From NCBI GenBank assembly GCA_030539135.1, contig JAUNSQ010000096.1, forward strand, positions 1 to 6,281: a stretch of DNA of 6,281 nucleotides. Reading direction: 5' to 3'. Made by a program: the position numbers and the translations under genes. The notes under the pieces are model-generated. The model saw only the letters and a list, made by a program, of their open reading frames with translations. It had not been told where the DNA came from and ran no database searches. This DNA comes from Synergistaceae bacterium (GTDB lineage Bacteria; Synergistota; Synergistia; Synergistales; Synergistaceae). Positions 4,238 through 6,281 of this stretch are shown here, one piece after another. Each line of letters starts with the position of its first letter. Position 1 is the stretch's first letter.

Positions 4238-6281
4238 GTGAAGCCTTCGGTCTACATTGCCGTACTGCTGGTCAATGTGCTTGTCTTCGCGTGCATCGGC
4301 GCCGCCTACATAGCCTATACGCGCAGCTATGGCAAGAAACTCTTCGACGAGAACATCAATAACGTCGAGAACCTCAACGCCGCGTCCGCCAACGCCGCGT
4401 CCACCTACATCAAGAGCATGGGCGTCAAGATAGACGACGTCGTAAATTATATCGAGGCCAGCGGCATGGACGTCAAAGAGGCCGTCTGGTATCTCGGCGA
4501 GGCAAACACCGACCCGGACAAACAGTTCCAGCTCGTCCTCAGCGGCTACTACGGCGAGACAGACAAGCTCAGCTACGGCGATTTCTCCGGCACTTCCATA
4601 AGGAAGATCAAGAACGCCGACGGCAGCACAGAGACCTACCAGAAAAAAATAGTCTACGGCAGCGCCTACTATGATATCCGCAGGTCCTTCACGAACATAA
4701 ACGACGAGACCATGCATGATTCCGGCTTCGTGCCGGAGTTCACCGACCCGGACACAAAGCAGAAATGTTTCGCCGTCTATCGCCATATCATCTTGAAGGA
4801 TACGGACGGGCGGAAGAAACTCTATACGGTGCTTCTGGCCGTCAACTCCCCCAAGGCGCTGAACTCCTACAAAATGCAGGATACGTACAGCGGGCAGTCT
4901 ACGGTCCTCTTCAACGAGGCCGGGAATTATATCATCAAAAACAGCGATTACAGGAACGCCAACTTCTACGACTATATCGTCAACTACAACGGCCTCACGC
5001 TCGACCAAAGGCAGCAGATACGGCAGAGTGTCCTCGACGCGGCGGCGAGCGACAGGCAGATAACGAACCTCTTTTACAAAAACCATAAGGGCGTCGACTG
5101 CGTATTCTCCGTGGCGGCGATGAACAACGGATGGTACAGCGTCACCTGCGTGCCCATCTCGTCGTTCTTCAGCCATGAGGACGAGGGGTTCAACTACTCT
5201 TTGATAATACTGCTGCTCTTCCTCGCCCTGTTCGCCTTCGACGGCGCGGTCATCTACTACGTCGGCAAGATAATGAATTACAACGTCGCGGTCGCGGAGC
5301 TGGCGACGGAGGAGGCCATCCGCGCAAATCAGGCGAAGAGCCTCTTCCTGTCCACGATGAGCCACGAACTGCGCACGCCTCTCAACGCGATAATCGGCTT
5401 TGCCGCTCTGTCAGCGGACAGCGTGGACGACCCGCCGACGCTCAGGGATTACCTCAAAAAGATCGATATCTCGTCGAAGCTGCTGCTCCAGCTCATAAGC
5501 GATATCCTCGACGTTTCGGCGATAGAGAGCGGCAAGCTGAAGATCAACGAGGGCGAGTTCGACATAGCGAAGCTCATCACCGCGCTCTCCGTCATCTACT
5601 ACGACCAGTGCGCGGCCAAGGGCATAGAGTTCAGCGTCGTGCTGAAGAACATCCACTCCGAGACGCTGGTCGGCGACTCCGTGAGGGTCAACCAAATATT
5701 GCTGAACTTCCTGTCGAACGCCGTCAAGTTCACGCCGAGCGGCGGCAGCGTCACGCTCCGCGTAGAGACGATGCGGCGCGAGGGGGCCGCGGTCGTGATA
5801 AGGTTCGACGTCGTAGACACGGGCTGCGGCATCAGCGACGAGCTGAAGACGCGGCTGTTTGAGCCATTCGAACGCGCCGAGGGCGACGCGGCGCGCAAAT
5901 ACAGCGGCACGGGGCTCGGCCTCTCCATCGCGAGGAACCTCGCCAAACTTATGAAGGGGCGTGTCGGCGTGGAGAGCAAGGAGGGCGAGGGCTCCCGTTT
6001 CTGGGTGGAGCTGCCCTTCGCGGCGCCGCCGGATACGAAGCGCCGAAGCTTCAGCCCAATCGTCGGCCTGCGCGTGGCAGCCGCGATAAACAACGCGGAC
6101 GAGCGCGAATATATCGGTCAGATACTCTCAAACCTAGGCGTTCAACACGGCCTGGCGGACAGCGCAGATGCCGCGCTCGCGCTCCTGCGTGAGGAGAAGG
6201 ACGGCGAAAAGCCCTTCAACCTTTGTATGCTGGACTGGAAGATGCCCGACCTGAACGCCGTTGACGCGACGAAGAAGATAC
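4238..6281 (+). CDS. Membrane-bound hybrid sensor histidine kinase (3' end outside window)
   Basis: An inner-membrane two-component sensor kinase, with 681 residues visible from the first canonical start, GTG 4238. TM1 is at about 5-27 and TM2 at about 318-342. Between them lies a 290-residue extracytoplasmic sensor, probably Cache-like, that I cannot assign to a ligand. The HisKA H-box contains the phosphoacceptor H376 (FLSTMSHELRTPLNAIIGF). The ATPase domain has the N box with N490 and N494 (LLNFLSNAVKF), DTGCG with D527, LFEPFER (540-546) and GTGLGLS (557-563). A receiver domain starts near 608: its phosphoacceptor is D666 (MLDWKMP), but the acidic Mg-binding pair is replaced by I617-N618. 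The frame is open upstream to a stop at 4181-4183, and the extra residues (ETKSEHLYKKSRRV) would add positive charge before TM1, so the true start may be at ATA 4196 or ATT 4193. No partner regulator is visible. Confidence 0.92.
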   Translation, partial: MKPSVYIAVLLVNVLVFACIGAAYIAYTRSYGKKLFDENINNVENLNAASANAASTYIKSMGVKIDDVVNYIEASGMDVKEAVWYLGEANTDPDKQFQLVLSGYYGETDKLSYGDFSGTSIRKIKNADGSTETYQKKIVYGSAYYDIRRSFTNINDETMHDSGFVPEFTDPDTKQKCFAVYRHIILKDTDGRKKLYTVLLAVNSPKALNSYKMQDTYSGQSTVLFNEAGNYIIKNSDYRNANFYDYIVNYNGLTLDQRQQIRQSVLDAAASDRQITNLFYKNHKGVDCVFSVAAMNNGWYSVTCVPISSFFSHEDEGFNYSLIILLLFLALFAFDGAVIYYVGKIMNYNVAVAELATEEAIRANQAKSLFLSTMSHELRTPLNAIIGFAALSADSVDDPPTLRDYLKKIDISSKLLLQLISDILDVSAIESGKLKINEGEFDIAKLITALSVIYYDQCAAKGIEFSVVLKNIHSETLVGDSVRVNQILLNFLSNAVKFTPSGGSVTLRVETMRREGAAVVIRFDVVDTGCGISDELKTRLFEPFERAEGDAARKYSGTGLGLSIARNLAKLMKGRVGVESKEGEGSRFWVELPFAAPPDTKRRSFSPIVGLRVAAAINNADEREYIGQILSNLGVQHGLADSADAALALLREEKDGEKPFNLCMLDWKMPDLNAVDATKKI

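Noticed and set aside
4208..5365. A 385-codon open frame on the minus strand opposite the kinase
   Set aside because: It is the antisense shadow of the kinase: the plus frame shows clear histidine-kinase motifs throughout, while the minus translation is rich in Val, Asp, Glu and Arg with no recognisable domain.

Overview
The window looks like chromosomal DNA from an anaerobic bacterium with coding regions at moderately high GC and AT-rich intergenic regions. A peroxide-scavenging rubrerythrin, free use of ATA, AGA and AGG codons next to GC-rich codons, and strong GGAGG-type ribosome binding sites would fit a Synergistota-type anaerobe. That assignment is inference at low confidence, because there is no rRNA or other phylogenetic marker here.

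Layout. (1) Bases 1-925, plus strand: 3' part of a histidinol-phosphate aminotransferase-like gene (N-terminus outside the window), closed by a strong hairpin. (2) Bases 993-1850, minus strand: an exported lytic transglycosylase, convergent with the first gene. (3) Bases 1851-2305: a long AT-rich spacer. It holds a minus-strand promoter for the transglycosylase, a terminator for the next minus-strand operon, and a speculative plus-strand unit (promoter, 30-codon hydrophobic ORF, hairpin). (4) Bases 2306-3257, minus strand: a tight three-gene operon, in transcription order a small exported His/Cys protein, an 87-residue protein of unknown function with a TTG start, and a YhcH/YjgK/YiaL-family protein. 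(5) Bases 3258-3492: a divergent promoter region with two consensus TTGACA -35 boxes 29 bases apart and a perfect dyad just upstream of the rubrerythrin ribosome binding site. (6) Bases 3493-3987, plus strand: rubrerythrin with its own terminator, so probably monocistronic. (7) Bases 4045-4237: promoter and possibly structured leader of the last gene. (8) From 4238 to past the window end, plus strand: a membrane-bound hybrid histidine kinase, cut off inside its receiver domain.

The genes do not form one pathway. They are an amino-acid biosynthesis gene, a cell-wall enzyme, a small putative carbohydrate-related operon, an oxidative-stress protein and a signalling protein. The points most worth a second look are the kinase leader (no canonical start at the best-placed position, with an overlapping 29-codon ORF), the kinase receiver domain lacking its acidic pair, the dyad in the rubrerythrin leader, the three-gene operon with an unrecognised middle gene, and the possible transcription unit hidden in the AT-rich spacer. 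I saw no tRNA, rRNA, CRISPR array or insertion sequence.
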